Shown: positions 1-9,587 of the stretch, piece by piece
How the letters are laid out: the number at the start of each line of letters is the position of its first letter
How positions within the stretch are numbered: position 1 is the first letter of the stretch
Assembly (NCBI GenBank): GCA_943788935.1
Contig: CALSSE010000013.1
Span: forward strand, 143,641 to 207,640
Length of the DNA: 64,000 bases
Source of the DNA: an uncultured bacterium
GTDB lineage: Bacteria; Myxococcota_A; Bradymonadia; UBA7976; VGTA01
Reading direction: 5' to 3'
Notes under the pieces: model-generated
Database searches by the model: none
The model's input: the letters and a program-made list of their open reading frames with translations, nothing else
What the model was told of the DNA's origin: nothing
Translations under genes and position numbers: made by a program

Positions 1-1230
1 TGGTCAATGCTCCCTATCCCGATTATCATCTGGGGCTCACTCTGGTTTCAACGAGAGATCGGTCCGCGCTATATCCTAGTCCGTCAGCGTGCCGCTGACA
101 TTAACGCTCAGCTCAGCCACACCTTACGCGGTATGGAAGAGGTGAAGAGCTTCACCGCCGAGAGACGAGAGATCGATCGACTCGATCGTCTGAGCTCATC
201 TTATGAGGAGGCTAATCGAGCGGCGATCAACCTCAGCGCTGCTTTCACTCCCATGATCAGGATGGCGATCGTCTTAGGCTTCTTAGCAACGTTGATCTAT
301 GGTGGTCACCTCACTCTTGAGGGTGAACTCGCGGTTGGTACTTACAGCGTACTAGTTTTTTTAACTCAACGCTTGTTGTGGCCTCTCACTCGTTTAGGAG
401 AGACCGTTGACCTCTATCAACGAGCGATGGCAAGCGCCCAGAGAGCCTTTACGCTCTTGGACGCTGAGGCCCCTCCTCACAGCGGTACTGAGCGACTTGA
501 CTCTACCTCATTAAAGGGAGAGATCGCCTTCCGCGACCTCTCCTTCTCCTATCCGGAACAAGAGGCGCTATTCAGAGGCTTAAATCTCACATGCCCTCCG
601 GGTAAGATCACCGCCATTGTCGGAGCGACCGGATCGGGAAAGAGCTCATTGATCAAGCTCATCTTAGGTTTTGACAGGCCTCTCTCTGGTGACGTATGGA
701 TTGATGATCGGCCGCTCGCCGAGCTCGATCTCTCTTCGTGGCGAAGTTGTGTGGGCTTGGTGAGTCAAGGGGTATATCTGTTTGAAGGGACGCTTATGGA
801 CAATATCCGTTATGGTCGTCCCCAAGCGAGCGATGAGGAGGTCTATCGAGTCGCTGAGATGGCGGGGGTTTCACTGTTTATCGATCAACTCAGCGCGGGA
901 TATCAGACTATGGTTGGTGAAGGAGGGGTAAGACTCAGCGGAGGGGAGCGTCAACGAGTCTCTATCGCTCGTGCCTTACTTAAAGATCCCGCGGTGCTCA
1001 TCTTAGATGAGGCGACCAGCGCTATAGACGCCTACACCGAAGCAGAGATTCAAAGATCGCTCGCAGAATTTTGCGTTGGACGTACAGTTTTAGTGATCGC
1101 TCATAGGCTCAATACCATTAGAGGGGCCGATCAGATTTTAGTCCTCGAACATGGTCAAGTGACCGAGTCCGGTGGTCATGATGAGCTTCTAGAGCGTGGA
1201 GGCGCTTACGCTCAACTATGGTCAAGATAA
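1..1230 (+). CDS. ABC exporter, fused permease-ATPase (5' end outside window)
   Basis: The reading frame is open from base 1, so the true start lies upstream. The remaining roughly 408 residues hold the last part of an ABC type-1 exporter membrane domain followed by a complete nucleotide-binding domain. Walker A (GATGSGKSS) is near residue 205 counted from base 7, the signature LSGGERQR near 309, and Walker B VLILDEATSAID just after it; the H-loop is in VLVIAHRLNT. Fused half-transporters of this kind work as dimers in the inner membrane and export lipids, peptides or drugs; the substrate cannot be read from the sequence. No partner gene is visible downstream. Confidence 0.9.
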   Translation, partial: WSMLPIPIIIWGSLWFQREIGPRYILVRQRAADINAQLSHTLRGMEEVKSFTAERREIDRLDRLSSSYEEANRAAINLSAAFTPMIRMAIVLGFLATLIYGGHLTLEGELAVGTYSVLVFLTQRLLWPLTRLGETVDLYQRAMASAQRAFTLLDAEAPPHSGTERLDSTSLKGEIAFRDLSFSYPEQEALFRGLNLTCPPGKITAIVGATGSGKSSLIKLILGFDRPLSGDVWIDDRPLAELDLSSWRSCVGLVSQGVYLFEGTLMDNIRYGRPQASDEEVYRVAEMAGVSLFIDQLSAGYQTMVGEGGVRLSGGERQRVSIARALLKDPAVLILDEATSAIDAYTEAEIQRSLAEFCVGRTVLVIAHRLNTIRGADQILVLEHGQVTESGGHDELLERGGAYAQLWSR

Positions 1231-1265
1231 CTCGCTCTAAGCGATGGGTATGCATCTCATCTCAG

Positions 1266-1337
1266 CTCTGTGATATCGAAGAGCCCTGTAACATCGGGGA
1301 GACCTGTAACATCGAGAATACCTGTGACATCGAGGTC
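1266..1337. repeat. Degenerate 18-bp direct repeat, four copies
   Basis: Four consecutive 18-bp units share the core CTGTRAYATCG (starts near 1266, 1284, 1302 and 1320). They lie just after the ABC exporter stop and before the 21-bp array. No gene is visible across them. Confidence 0.6.
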
Positions 1338-1388
1338 ATCATCTGTACCGAAACCTATAGAGAGAGTGTGACATTCCTAGCTTAAGTG

Positions 1389-1514
1389 AGAGGTTTATTC
1401 ACCACACAGAGAGGTTTATTCACCACACAGAGAGGTTTATTCACCACACAGAGAGGTTTATTCACCACACAGAGAGGTTTATTTACCACACAGAGAGGTT
1501 TATTTACCACAGAG
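1389..1514. repeat. 21-bp tandem repeat, six copies
   Basis: Six head-to-tail 21-bp units begin AGAGGTTTATT and end CACCACACAG; the last two have TTTACC in place of TTCACC. Because 21 is a multiple of three, both strands give an apparent open frame (GLFTTQR on plus, VNKPLC on minus). Neither has a convincing ribosome site, so I treat the block as non-coding. With the 18-bp repeats it fills most of the 445-bp gap between the exporter and the next gene. Confidence 0.85.
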
Positions 1515-1675
1515 TGTGACAGATATGGGCTAAATACAGAGTGGCATAGGTCTTGCTTTGTTTTTAACACATTCATCGGTAAGTCATCGGGTTATGGTTA
1601 CGCTTAGTGATCTAAACTTCTAAATCACGAATCATTATGACAGACAGCGACAGTCGCTGAGAACAGAGAGAGATC

Positions 1676-2683
1676 ATGAGCATCAAGCGTCATCTAATCT
1701 TATCAAGCTCTCCCCTGCTTAAACGACTCTCATCTGCTCTATTGACCGTCTGCTGCCTCACTTCATTGGTCATTGCCCCCTCATGCGCTGATCAAGTAGA
1801 CCTGATCGATGAAGAGAGCCAGCGCTTTCTAGAGGGTGATGACTATCCACCGACCCCTCTAGAGGGTGACCGCTTGCTCTTGGAGAAGGCGGATGTCATC
1901 GTCCTCCCCACGATCTCTATTTCTGTATATGTGATCGGCGCTATCGCTGCCTATGTCAGCGGGATCTTGATCTATGAGAGTCTCCCCGATGAGGGAATGG
2001 ACCTCTGGGACAGCGCTTGGAGTGGATCTCATATGAGCGACTATCACTATCTCACCGAAGATGCCATCGACTTAGAGTCAGAGGTGACCGCCCAAGCAGA
2101 GCAGCTCAACCGCGCACTCTCCGAGTTCGCTTACCGAACCACCGATACGCCTCTTCCTGGTATTACCGGCGAGATGTATATCACCTTCCTCAACGCTTAT
2201 GCCTCTGCTAACGCTTCAAGTCATGGCATTAGTCTTGAAGAGATGAGAGAGAACCTCGAGGGTCGACTTAAGCCACTAGCAGAGGCACCTAGAGACTTCC
2301 TCAACTCGCTACGTATCGCCTCTAGTCGTAGCCGAACTTTAAATAGCTCCGCAGGTTTATGTGTCAAAGCGCGCGTAGACGACAAAGAGGGAGCTCCTTT
2401 TATAGGTCGCGCTAAAGCTAAGGGCCCTGAAGATGTGATTCGGGCAACGATCTTAGCCAGCCTAAAGGCCACTGCTCGATGCGGTGTGTACCATGAAGAG
2501 GTCATGTCACAAGTTCGAAAGTATGCAGAGGTACAAGGAGAATTCCGCATCGTTGATCAGCTGTTCTATCACCTCTTTGTGACCGGACAAGTGATCTATA
2601 GCTATGCCGGTCAGTGCCAACTCCCTCCTCAAGTAGAAGTACTTGAAGGACAAGAGAGCTGCGCTGACAGCGGTTGGCTATAA
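1676..2683 (+). CDS. Putative lipoprotein of unknown function
   Basis: The protein has 335 residues and no family that I recognise. A basic N-terminus is followed by a hydrophobic stretch and a lipobox-like LVIAPSC ending near residue 37, which suggests export and lipid anchoring. A second hydrophobic stretch at about residues 76-100 (IVLPTISISVYVIGAIAAYV) could be a membrane segment. The rest is a mixed, mildly acidic domain with a Cys pair near the C-terminus. A purine-rich GAGAGAGATC directly precedes the ATG. It stands alone between a repeat block and a convergent gene. Confidence 0.6.
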   Translation: MSIKRHLILSSSPLLKRLSSALLTVCCLTSLVIAPSCADQVDLIDEESQRFLEGDDYPPTPLEGDRLLLEKADVIVLPTISISVYVIGAIAAYVSGILIYESLPDEGMDLWDSAWSGSHMSDYHYLTEDAIDLESEVTAQAEQLNRALSEFAYRTTDTPLPGITGEMYITFLNAYASANASSHGISLEEMRENLEGRLKPLAEAPRDFLNSLRIASSRSRTLNSSAGLCVKARVDDKEGAPFIGRAKAKGPEDVIRATILASLKATARCGVYHEEVMSQVRKYAEVQGEFRIVDQLFYHLFVTGQVIYSYAGQCQLPPQVEVLEGQESCADSGWL

Positions 2684-2768
2684 TACATAGAGACCTCGAA
2701 CTTCTCCAAGCGGCCTGTATACTCGTGCCTCTCTCCTCATGTCTCTCTCCTTCATTCTGTAAGATCGC

Positions 2769-5371
2769 TTAAGGACAGGCCTCCTCTATGAACGACAAGA
2801 GGTAAGAGCCGCTCTCCTCCCCATCGACGAAGAGATAAACCGTCTCACCCTCTTGAACATCTAAAGAGATAGAGTCACTGCTCTCTTCGTCCTCCACGCA
2901 CCCCAGCTCACTCGTAGTGAGGGAACATGTCGCCCGAGCATAGAGGCGGGCATCAAAATTAGCGAACTCAAGCCTCGCGCAGAGAGCGCCACTGCTGTTC
3001 GCAGTGAAGGCGTGAGCGACTTCGGTAGATGAGCCACCACAACTCCCCTCTTCGCCACTAGGAGCCCCAGTGTGTCTCCAAGGTAGGGGCTCTCCTCAAG
3101 AACGATCAGCGCACTCTCATCACAGGCGAGCGCTCCAATCGGCGTGAGACAGCTCAATTCCTCAGAGCAAGCGGGGTCATCACAATCGGCGAGTCCATTC
3201 CCATCTTCATCGCCCTCACGATCACAGCGCTCAGGGTAAGTCGGTAACGGACACTCGCCCACGCTCATATCAAGGGTGTACTCACCACTCCCATTATAGC
3301 TATCCACATATAGGTAATAGGTGACGTCAGCCTCAGCGTTTAAGGAGAGCGCGGCGTCAAGCCCTATATAATCATCATTACAGGCGACCTCGCTCTCTGG
3401 TTCTTCACAATCTGTACGTACATATAATACTGGATCAACGCCGACCCCCTGAGCGCTCAAGCAGATGGGACTATCTCCTGCGATACTGAAGGTATAGACC
3501 TCCTCTGCTCCTCCCCCTCCACAGCTCCCCCTCACCTCTGAGGGTCGGTTAGGGAGTTGACCGCTCACCTCTCCTAAGCGAGAGAGGGGGATCAGTTCAT
3601 TATCAAAGCAGGCGGCTGGTGGAGCGCACTCGGGTAGATCTACACATGCAGGGTCATCACAGTCCTCAAGCCCATTACCGTCTTCATCTCCGGGTAGAGA
3701 GCAGCGCTCATTATCAGCGATACACGGTCCCTCGTTGATGGTCAGCGTGTAATCCCCCCCCTCATCTCTAAAGCTATCAAGGATAATAAAGTATTCTATC
3801 CCCATTTCTCCTCTTAATGAGAGCGTCGCCGCAATATTATTAAAGTCATCATTACAACCCAGCTCGGAGTCCGGCTGAAAACATTGAGATCGGACATAAA
3901 GTACAGTGTCATATTCAGATCCCGCGCTGGTGACACAGTAATCTCCATCATCGGGAGCGATGAAGCGATATACGACCTCCGGTCCATTCCCTGCGCAGCG
4001 TCCTCTTAAGTCCATGGGTGCTCCCATGCTCGATCCACTCACCACCTCTCCTAGTGAGAGATCCCTCATCATGTCTAACTCACAGGCGGAGGGAATGTCA
4101 GTGAGGCATGACTCAGCGAAACGACAATCAAAGTCTTCACACCCCTCTCGTCCATCGAAATCTTCATCCCCTTCTTGGTCACAGATCTCTTCGGGCGCTG
4201 GAGGACACTCCCCCTCAGAGATCATTAAAGTGTATTCCCCCTCATGACGATAGCCATCGACGATCACATAGTATGAGTTGATAGCCCGCCCCTCAACGGT
4301 GAGCGCGGCTCGGGTATGAACATAATCATCATTACACGCCATCTCGCTCTGCGGATCAGCGCATGTTTTACGAACATGAAGGAGAGTGTCAAAGAGAGAG
4401 CCCTGAGTGCTTACGCAGAAGGGGCCATCAACCGGAGGGGTGAAGCGGTATATCTGCTCACCTGAGGCTTGGCCACCACAAGACCCATGGATCTCATCAG
4501 TGGCACCTTCTGTATTCCCCGTGACGCTCCCCCATTCATTCAACTCGAGCAACGCCTCCTCTTCACACGTCACAGGGGCTATGGGTTGAGCGCATTGAGG
4601 TTCATTGAGACAAGCGCGATCGTCACACTCTGACAAACCGTTCTCATTCTCATCTCCCTCACTCGCGCAATCCTCTTGGGGGCGAGCAGGACTCTCCTCT
4701 TCACAAGAGCCTCTTTTGACGACCACGCTAATCTCTCCGACGCCCTCTCGGCGAAAGTGGTCTACCACGAGAAAATAGCGATCGCTAGCCTCTAGACCTA
4801 TGGTGAGCGCCGCTTGCATTCCCTCCTGGTCATCATTGCAGGAGACCTCACTCTCGGCGTCATCACACTCTCGGCGAAGATAGAGAACGGTGTCCCCCTC
4901 AGAGCCCACTGTAGTGATACAGTAGCTCCCATCCTCGGGGGGACTGAAGCGAAATATCGCCTCCGGCCCCTCTCCGCCACATGAACCTCGCTCTCTATCG
5001 TTTGTCGGGTTAACTGCGCCGGTATAGGTCTCGGCTAACTCAAGATCAATGACCTGATCATCTTGACAAGCAGGGTTAATGAGACAGCGAGGATCTTCGC
5101 TACACAAGGGATCATCACAGTCCACTTGATCTGAGCTTATGTCGCACTCTAGCGGCTGACCCAGATCACACGTCTCATCGCCAACGCAGAGATCATTGAC
5201 CTCATCACTCTCCATATCTACTAGAGATGGCTGATCAACCTCTCCCATGTCCTCACTCTCCTGCCCCTCACTATTTGGCGAGCCTCCGCTCTCTCCTCCT
5301 TCGATGCATCCAATATTAAACACTAGAGTGAGCGAGCTTAGTGAGATCAAAGATAGCGTGAATTGTTTCAT
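2769..5371 (-). CDS. Large lipoprotein with five PPC-like domains and acidic Cys-rich linkers; frameshifted near the 3' end
   Basis: A signal peptide with lipobox VFNIGC predicts a lipid-anchored surface protein. Five copies of a beta-sandwich resembling the bacterial pre-peptidase C-terminal (PPC) domain follow; each has a GSCGG-type start, a CNDD motif and a YTL-type last strand. They alternate with acidic links such as GDEDGNGLEDCDDPAC, which look like calcium- or metal-binding motifs. In the frame of the first four domains the protein stops at 2861, but the fifth domain continues in the -1 frame from about 3064-3076 (GAPSGEEGSCGGSS to FIEEACP) and stops at 2769. One missing base explains this. 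No catalytic domain is visible, so a binding or adhesive role is only inference. Confidence 0.7.
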
Positions 5372-5507
5372 TAGGAGCGTCTTCCCTGTTAGTTCAGAAG
5401 ATCTCTCAAACTCAGAAGACCCTCATGTTTGATAAGAGCTTAGCAGGTTCTTTAGCGAATAACATGACCTCTGTAACCACAGACCAAGGGCGCTTATTAC
5501 ACGATGA

Positions 5508-6284
5508 TCAGAAAACTCCAAAAGTCGAAGAGAACAGCTCATCATAGTAAATGACGCTTAAAAAGAAGAAGAGTGTCGCCTCAAGATCAACCTCAGAGAG
5601 TGACGGCTTGGTCAACAATCGAAAGGGGAGATTAACTTGAATAGCGGTCAAGAGGTCTGAGTCTCGTGAGATACGATATCCATAAGGGGATCTCCTCTTC
5701 ATATTCCAATTCTGAACGGTATGAATCGAGCTGATTTGGTATGTCTCTTCTTGGTATGTAAACGACCGATTTAGAGTTTTCTCTTTATATCCTCTATCGA
5801 TTGAGATCTGTCCAATCGCCTTATTGTTGGACTGAGCCTCACACCTCATAGAGGTCTTAAGCACCTTCTCATTACCGACACTGCTGTTCGCGCTGAGGTG
5901 AAGCTCCTCCCCTGTTTTCTCTCGCCCGATGATGCAATGAACGATGACCGATGGCTTATCCTTTTGATCGATCTGAAAGGAGTACTGTTCGACCTCATCG
6001 GAAGATGTCAACGAGACATTTAAGACACCACTTAAGTTGACCCTGACCGCCTCGGAACTCTCTTTAGCGGTCAATAACCGGGTCTTAATCCCGCCTATAT
6101 TGATTTGAACCTTGCCCTCTTTGTTTCCGAGGAAGCTAGCCTTACGATTCACCTCAACCGGGATCACGATCGCGTTGGTTTTGAAAGAGGAGGGGACAGT
6201 AATATGTAAAGATGAACATCCCACGAGTGCAGAACAGGTCAATAGAAATGCTAAAGTGCTATAGTGAATGTATGTTTTAATCAC
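5508..6284 (-). CDS. Putative lipoprotein of unknown function
   Basis: The protein has 258 residues. The N-terminus MIKTYIHYSTLAFLLTC leads to a lipobox ALVGC, so it is probably lipid-anchored. The remainder is rich in Ser, Thr and Lys with alternating hydrophobic residues, suggesting a beta-rich periplasmic or surface domain. No known motif was recognised. It is divergent from the arsS-like gene, with a 147-bp AT-rich spacer between them. Confidence 0.55.
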   Translation of the reverse strand: MIKTYIHYSTLAFLLTCSALVGCSSLHITVPSSFKTNAIVIPVEVNRKASFLGNKEGKVQINIGGIKTRLLTAKESSEAVRVNLSGVLNVSLTSSDEVEQYSFQIDQKDKPSVIVHCIIGREKTGEELHLSANSSVGNEKVLKTSMRCEAQSNNKAIGQISIDRGYKEKTLNRSFTYQEETYQISSIHTVQNWNMKRRSPYGYRISRDSDLLTAIQVNLPFRLLTKPSLSEVDLEATLFFFLSVIYYDELFSSTFGVF

Positions 6285-6431
6285 GCTATGATTCTCCTAT
6301 CTTGAGATAACTTACTTAGTTTATAAACATAGATCTTATAAAAAACTAAAAATTCAAAGATCTTCAACTTACTATAGATAGATAGATCGAGACTCTGCGA
6401 CCATCACTCACCACAGAGAGACGAGGTTATC

Positions 6432-7436
6432 GTGACCCCTCCCTTAGTTCTCCACAAAGATATCTCCTTCAATGATCGAGCGAGCAAGGCGATCGGTGCT
6501 CCACTAACTCGGTCAACGCTAACTACCTTACAAGTTAACCTTGGAAAACGATGTAACATGGCCTGCTTACACTGCCATGTTGAGGCCGGCCCTAAACGAA
6601 CAGAAGAGATGTCTGTTGAGCATATCGATGACATCCTTGAGCTCCTCAGTCTCTCTCCTCAGATCTCTACCCTTGATGTGACCGGTGGAGCGCCCGAGCT
6701 TCACCCTCATTTTAAGCGACTCGTCAGCGGGGCTCGAGATCTCGGTCGACGCGTCATTGATCGCTGTAACCTGAGCATACTCCTTGAGCCTGGTCAGGAA
6801 GATCTAGCACATTTCCTCGCAGAACAAAGGGTAGAGGTGGTCGCCAGTCTCCCCTGTTATCTCGAGGCTAACGTAGAGCGTCAGCGCGGAAAAGGGAGTT
6901 TTTCGAAGAGCGTAGAGGGCCTACTCATCCTTAATGCTCTCGGTTATGGACTCCCTGAGAGCGGGCTCATCTTGAACTTAGTGTATAACCCTACCGGCCC
7001 CTCACTTCCTCCTCCTCAACCGGCCTTAGAAGAGGCCTATCATCAACAGCTTAAGACTCGATTTGGTATTGAGTTTAACTATTTATTCACCATCACTAAT
7101 ATGCCAATCAAGCGTTTCCAAACTCAGCTTCAACACAACGGCGAACTAGAGCGCTACCAAGCACTGCTCATCGACCACTTTAATAGCGCGACTCTAGAGG
7201 GGTTGATGTGTCGTGAACTGTTAAGCGTGAGTTGGGATGGGCGCCTCTATGACTGTGATTTCAACCAGATGCTTGAACTCCCTCTGGGCGCAGCTCCGCA
7301 GAATTTATCAGCGCTACTCGAGTTAGCGAGGTCGCAATCCCTTCAGCATATAGAGGGAGCTAAGATTCATACCGCTTCTCATTGCTTTGGATGTACCGCA
7401 GGGGCGGGTTCTAGTTGTGGTGGAGCGCTCAGCTAG
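6432..7436 (+). CDS. arsS: Arsenosugar biosynthesis radical SAM protein ArsS
   Basis: Radical SAM enzyme of the ArsS/DUF3641 family, which in established work builds arsenosugars from dimethylarsenate and S-adenosylmethionine. The [4Fe-4S] motif CNMACLHC (CxxxCxxC) is near residues 38-45. Family hallmarks follow: GGAPELHPHF, DRCNLSILLEPGQEDL, LVYNPTGPSLPPPQ, FTITNMPIKRF, WDGRLYDCDFNQML and the Cys-rich tail HCFGCTAGAGSSCGG. The length of 334 residues is normal for the family. The start is GTG, with GAGAGACGAGG upstream. The usual partner ArsM (arsenite methyltransferase) is not in this window. Family assignment is very secure; the in vivo substrate is inferred from the family. Confidence 0.92.
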   Translation: MTPPLVLHKDISFNDRASKAIGAPLTRSTLTTLQVNLGKRCNMACLHCHVEAGPKRTEEMSVEHIDDILELLSLSPQISTLDVTGGAPELHPHFKRLVSGARDLGRRVIDRCNLSILLEPGQEDLAHFLAEQRVEVVASLPCYLEANVERQRGKGSFSKSVEGLLILNALGYGLPESGLILNLVYNPTGPSLPPPQPALEEAYHQQLKTRFGIEFNYLFTITNMPIKRFQTQLQHNGELERYQALLIDHFNSATLEGLMCRELLSVSWDGRLYDCDFNQMLELPLGAAPQNLSALLELARSQSLQHIEGAKIHTASHCFGCTAGAGSSCGGALS

Positions 7437-7517
7437 CTTCTCCACATCATCACCGGCGAATACCCGCATCTCTAGATAAGATAAAACGAGACTCGATAAA
7501 ACGAGGTGAACTAAACA

Positions 7518-8642
7518 ATGCCACAGTCGACAGATCTATCTGACTCCTATTCTGCCTATTTCTCTGACTCCTATTCTGAAGCCCGTCAGCGACTCCTCGA
7601 GCTAAGCGCTCGACGAGGCGGTACACATTGGACCTATGACATCGACCAATGCTCTCCGCATGGAGAAGCTCTCAGCGTGGATGTTCTCCGCTTTGGTCCA
7701 CCAGAGGCGAGTCAGGTTTTAGTGATCTCTAGCGGAACTCATGGAGTAGAGGGCTTCTTTGGATCAGCCGCTCAACTCGCGTTGATTGAGCTCAAGCTCG
7801 AAGAGCTGCTCTCTGTTCAAGGGGTCGCACTCGTCATCATCCACGCGGTTAACCCTTATGGCTTCTCACATCTTCGCCGAGTCAATGAGGATAACGTAGA
7901 CCTTAATCGTAATTTCCTCACCGTCGGTGAGAGTTATAAAGGCGCTGACCCCAAGTATGCTCTCTTAGATGGACTCCTTAATCCTCAATCCCCACCACCT
8001 CGATTTGAGCTGTTCACTCTCAAGGCGCTTCTCCAAATCATCAGACATGGTTTTCAAGCCCTCAAGAGCTCGGTCGCTCAAGGGCAATATGACTTTGAAC
8101 GAGGGCTCTTCTTTGGTGGGAGAGGTCCCTCTCGATCACATAAGATCATCACCGAGCACCTCCCTCACTGGATAGGAGAGGCCGAGCGAGTGATCCATAT
8201 CGATCTCCACACAGGCTTAGGGCCATGGGGAACGTATGTGATGGCCGCTAGTCAGAATATTCCACAGAGTGAGTTGCAGTGGCTACTCGGTCACTTCGAT
8301 CAAGACAAAGTGCAACAGCTAGAGGCTTCAGGTGTACTTTACCAAATCCGAGGAGAATTTACTTACTACTGTCGTAGCCTCTTCAGCGAAGTCGATTACT
8401 ACCCTATTTTAGTAGAGTTTGGGACTTATCCAATCCTTAAGGTCTTAAGCGCACTCCGAGCCGAGAACCGGGCCACCCATTGGTGTGACACTGGAGCTCC
8501 AGAGCTCGACCAAAAACGTCAACAGCTCCGCGAGGCCTTCTCCCCGGCCTCAGAGGAATGGAGATCGACAGCGCTCTCCAAAACGCTCCGCGTTATAGAT
8601 CAGGCGGTAGCAGCGCTCAATGATGATTCAAACGGGAGTTAA
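7518..8642 (+). CDS. DUF2817 (M14 carboxypeptidase-like) protein
   Basis: A 374-residue protein of the DUF2817 family, related to the M14 zinc carboxypeptidase/aspartoacylase fold. Visible signatures are SSGTHGVEGFFGSAAQ with a likely zinc-binding His, HAVNPYGFSHLRRVNEDNVDLNRNF near residues 113-137, HIDLHTGLGPWG near 237 and a late VEFGTYP. These resemble the His/Glu/Arg set used to bind zinc and a C-terminal carboxylate. There is no signal peptide, so it is probably cytoplasmic; the substrate is unknown. A short repeat (SDSYSAYFSDSYSE) marks the N-terminus. It follows arsS on the same strand after an 81-bp gap. Confidence 0.85.
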   Translation: MPQSTDLSDSYSAYFSDSYSEARQRLLELSARRGGTHWTYDIDQCSPHGEALSVDVLRFGPPEASQVLVISSGTHGVEGFFGSAAQLALIELKLEELLSVQGVALVIIHAVNPYGFSHLRRVNEDNVDLNRNFLTVGESYKGADPKYALLDGLLNPQSPPPRFELFTLKALLQIIRHGFQALKSSVAQGQYDFERGLFFGGRGPSRSHKIITEHLPHWIGEAERVIHIDLHTGLGPWGTYVMAASQNIPQSELQWLLGHFDQDKVQQLEASGVLYQIRGEFTYYCRSLFSEVDYYPILVEFGTYPILKVLSALRAENRATHWCDTGAPELDQKRQQLREAFSPASEEWRSTALSKTLRVIDQAVAALNDDSNGS

Positions 8643-8728
8643 TTCAATATGGATGTTCTTCTCAAGCCTCTCTCGAGGTGCTAGCATTAAGGGTATGTTT
8701 TAATCTACCGTAAGAAAGGGTACTTCCT

Positions 8729-8929
8729 ATGTCGACTTATAAATGCGATCAATGTGGTATGGCGGTCAACGCGACCTGCGCTCACTGTGACAAAGCTCTC
8801 GAAAATGATGAGCTCAGCAGACCTGACGGCAGCTCCGTTCAGATCTCTAAATGTCCCGATGGTCATGGCAAGATTAAATCTCCGTTGTGTTGCGGCCAAG
8901 ACATGACCTGCTCTCTCCCCTCTAGCTGA
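8729..8929 (+). CDS. Small zinc-ribbon protein
   Basis: A 66-residue protein with CDQC and CAHC pairs near residues 6-20 and a second cluster, CPDGHGKIKSPLCCGQDMTC, at the end. The first four cysteines look like a zinc ribbon; the second cluster could bind another metal. Similar tiny proteins occur in proteobacteria without an assigned role. It is followed closely by the DUF1415 gene. Confidence 0.7.
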   Translation: MSTYKCDQCGMAVNATCAHCDKALENDELSRPDGSSVQISKCPDGHGKIKSPLCCGQDMTCSLPSS

Positions 8930-8939
8930 GAGTCACGAT

Positions 8940-9506
8940 GTGAGTGGAGTAGAGCCTCTCCCATTAAAGAGTCGGGACCCCAAGAGACGGGCGCTCGAGT
9001 GGATTAATCGAGTCGTCATTGGTGAGAACCTCTGCCCATTCGCGAAACCCTCTGTCGACGAGGGCAGGCTTGATCTTCGAGTCAGCGAATCGCGAAGCCT
9101 CGATGACTCTTTTCGAGACCTGCTCTCTTATCTTGAGTGGTTTCTCACCGCCGATGCCGAACACTTCGACAGTGGATTATTGATTTTCCCCAAAAGCCTC
9201 GATGACTTTGAGGAGTTCTTAGATTGCCTCTCCGCGGCTGAAGAGGCCATTGTTTCGCTCAACCTCGAGGGGGTCATACAGCTAGCGAGTTTTCATCCTG
9301 AATACGTCTTCGATGATAGCCCTCTTGATGACCAAGCACATTGGACAAATCGCTCTCCACTCCCCGCTCTTCATCTCTTGCGCGAAGCACGAGTTAGCGA
9401 GGTCTTAGAGCGAGTCCCACACCCTGAGAAGATCCCCCAACGAAACATTGAGCACCTGCGAAGTCTCACCACTGCACAGCTCGAGACCCTCTTCGCAGAC
9501 CTATAA
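8940..9506 (+). CDS. DUF1415 family protein
   Basis: A 188-residue protein with the hallmarks of DUF1415: WINRVVIGENLCPFAKP near residues 20-36, the LLIFP strand, and LASFHPEYVFDD followed by NRSPLPALHLLRE. Function is not established; the conserved Cys in LCPFA and the His in FHPEY are candidate active-site residues. The start is GTG at 8940, 10 bases after the zinc-ribbon stop; an overlapping ATG two bases upstream runs straight into TGA. The spacing suggests co-transcription with the zinc-ribbon gene. Confidence 0.88.
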   Translation: MSGVEPLPLKSRDPKRRALEWINRVVIGENLCPFAKPSVDEGRLDLRVSESRSLDDSFRDLLSYLEWFLTADAEHFDSGLLIFPKSLDDFEEFLDCLSAAEEAIVSLNLEGVIQLASFHPEYVFDDSPLDDQAHWTNRSPLPALHLLREARVSEVLERVPHPEKIPQRNIEHLRSLTTAQLETLFADL

Positions 9507-9525
9507 CCTTGGGTGTGAACTTAAT

Positions 9526-9540
9526 TGATATTCATTATCA
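9526..9540. promoter_or_regulatory. Fur box upstream of feoAB
   Basis: TGATATTCATTATCA matches the 7-1-7 Fur consensus TGATAATNATTATCA at all but one position. It lies 48-92 bases before the candidate feoA starts in an otherwise ordinary intergenic stretch. Fur would repress the ferrous iron uptake genes when iron is plentiful; this role is inferred from the motif and its position. Confidence 0.75.
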
Positions 9541-9587
9541 TTTTCACTAAGCTCTGCTCATTTCTTAGGAGGTGAGGTCTCTACCCC

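Noticed and set aside
1382..1607. Open frames on both strands over the 21-bp repeat
   Set aside because: The unit length is a multiple of three, so frames stay open by construction; no start signal supports either.
6319..6328. GTTTATAAAC as a further operator of the GbsR-type regulator
   Set aside because: It shares the arm sequence but lacks the six-base spacer, and AT-rich palindromes are common by chance.
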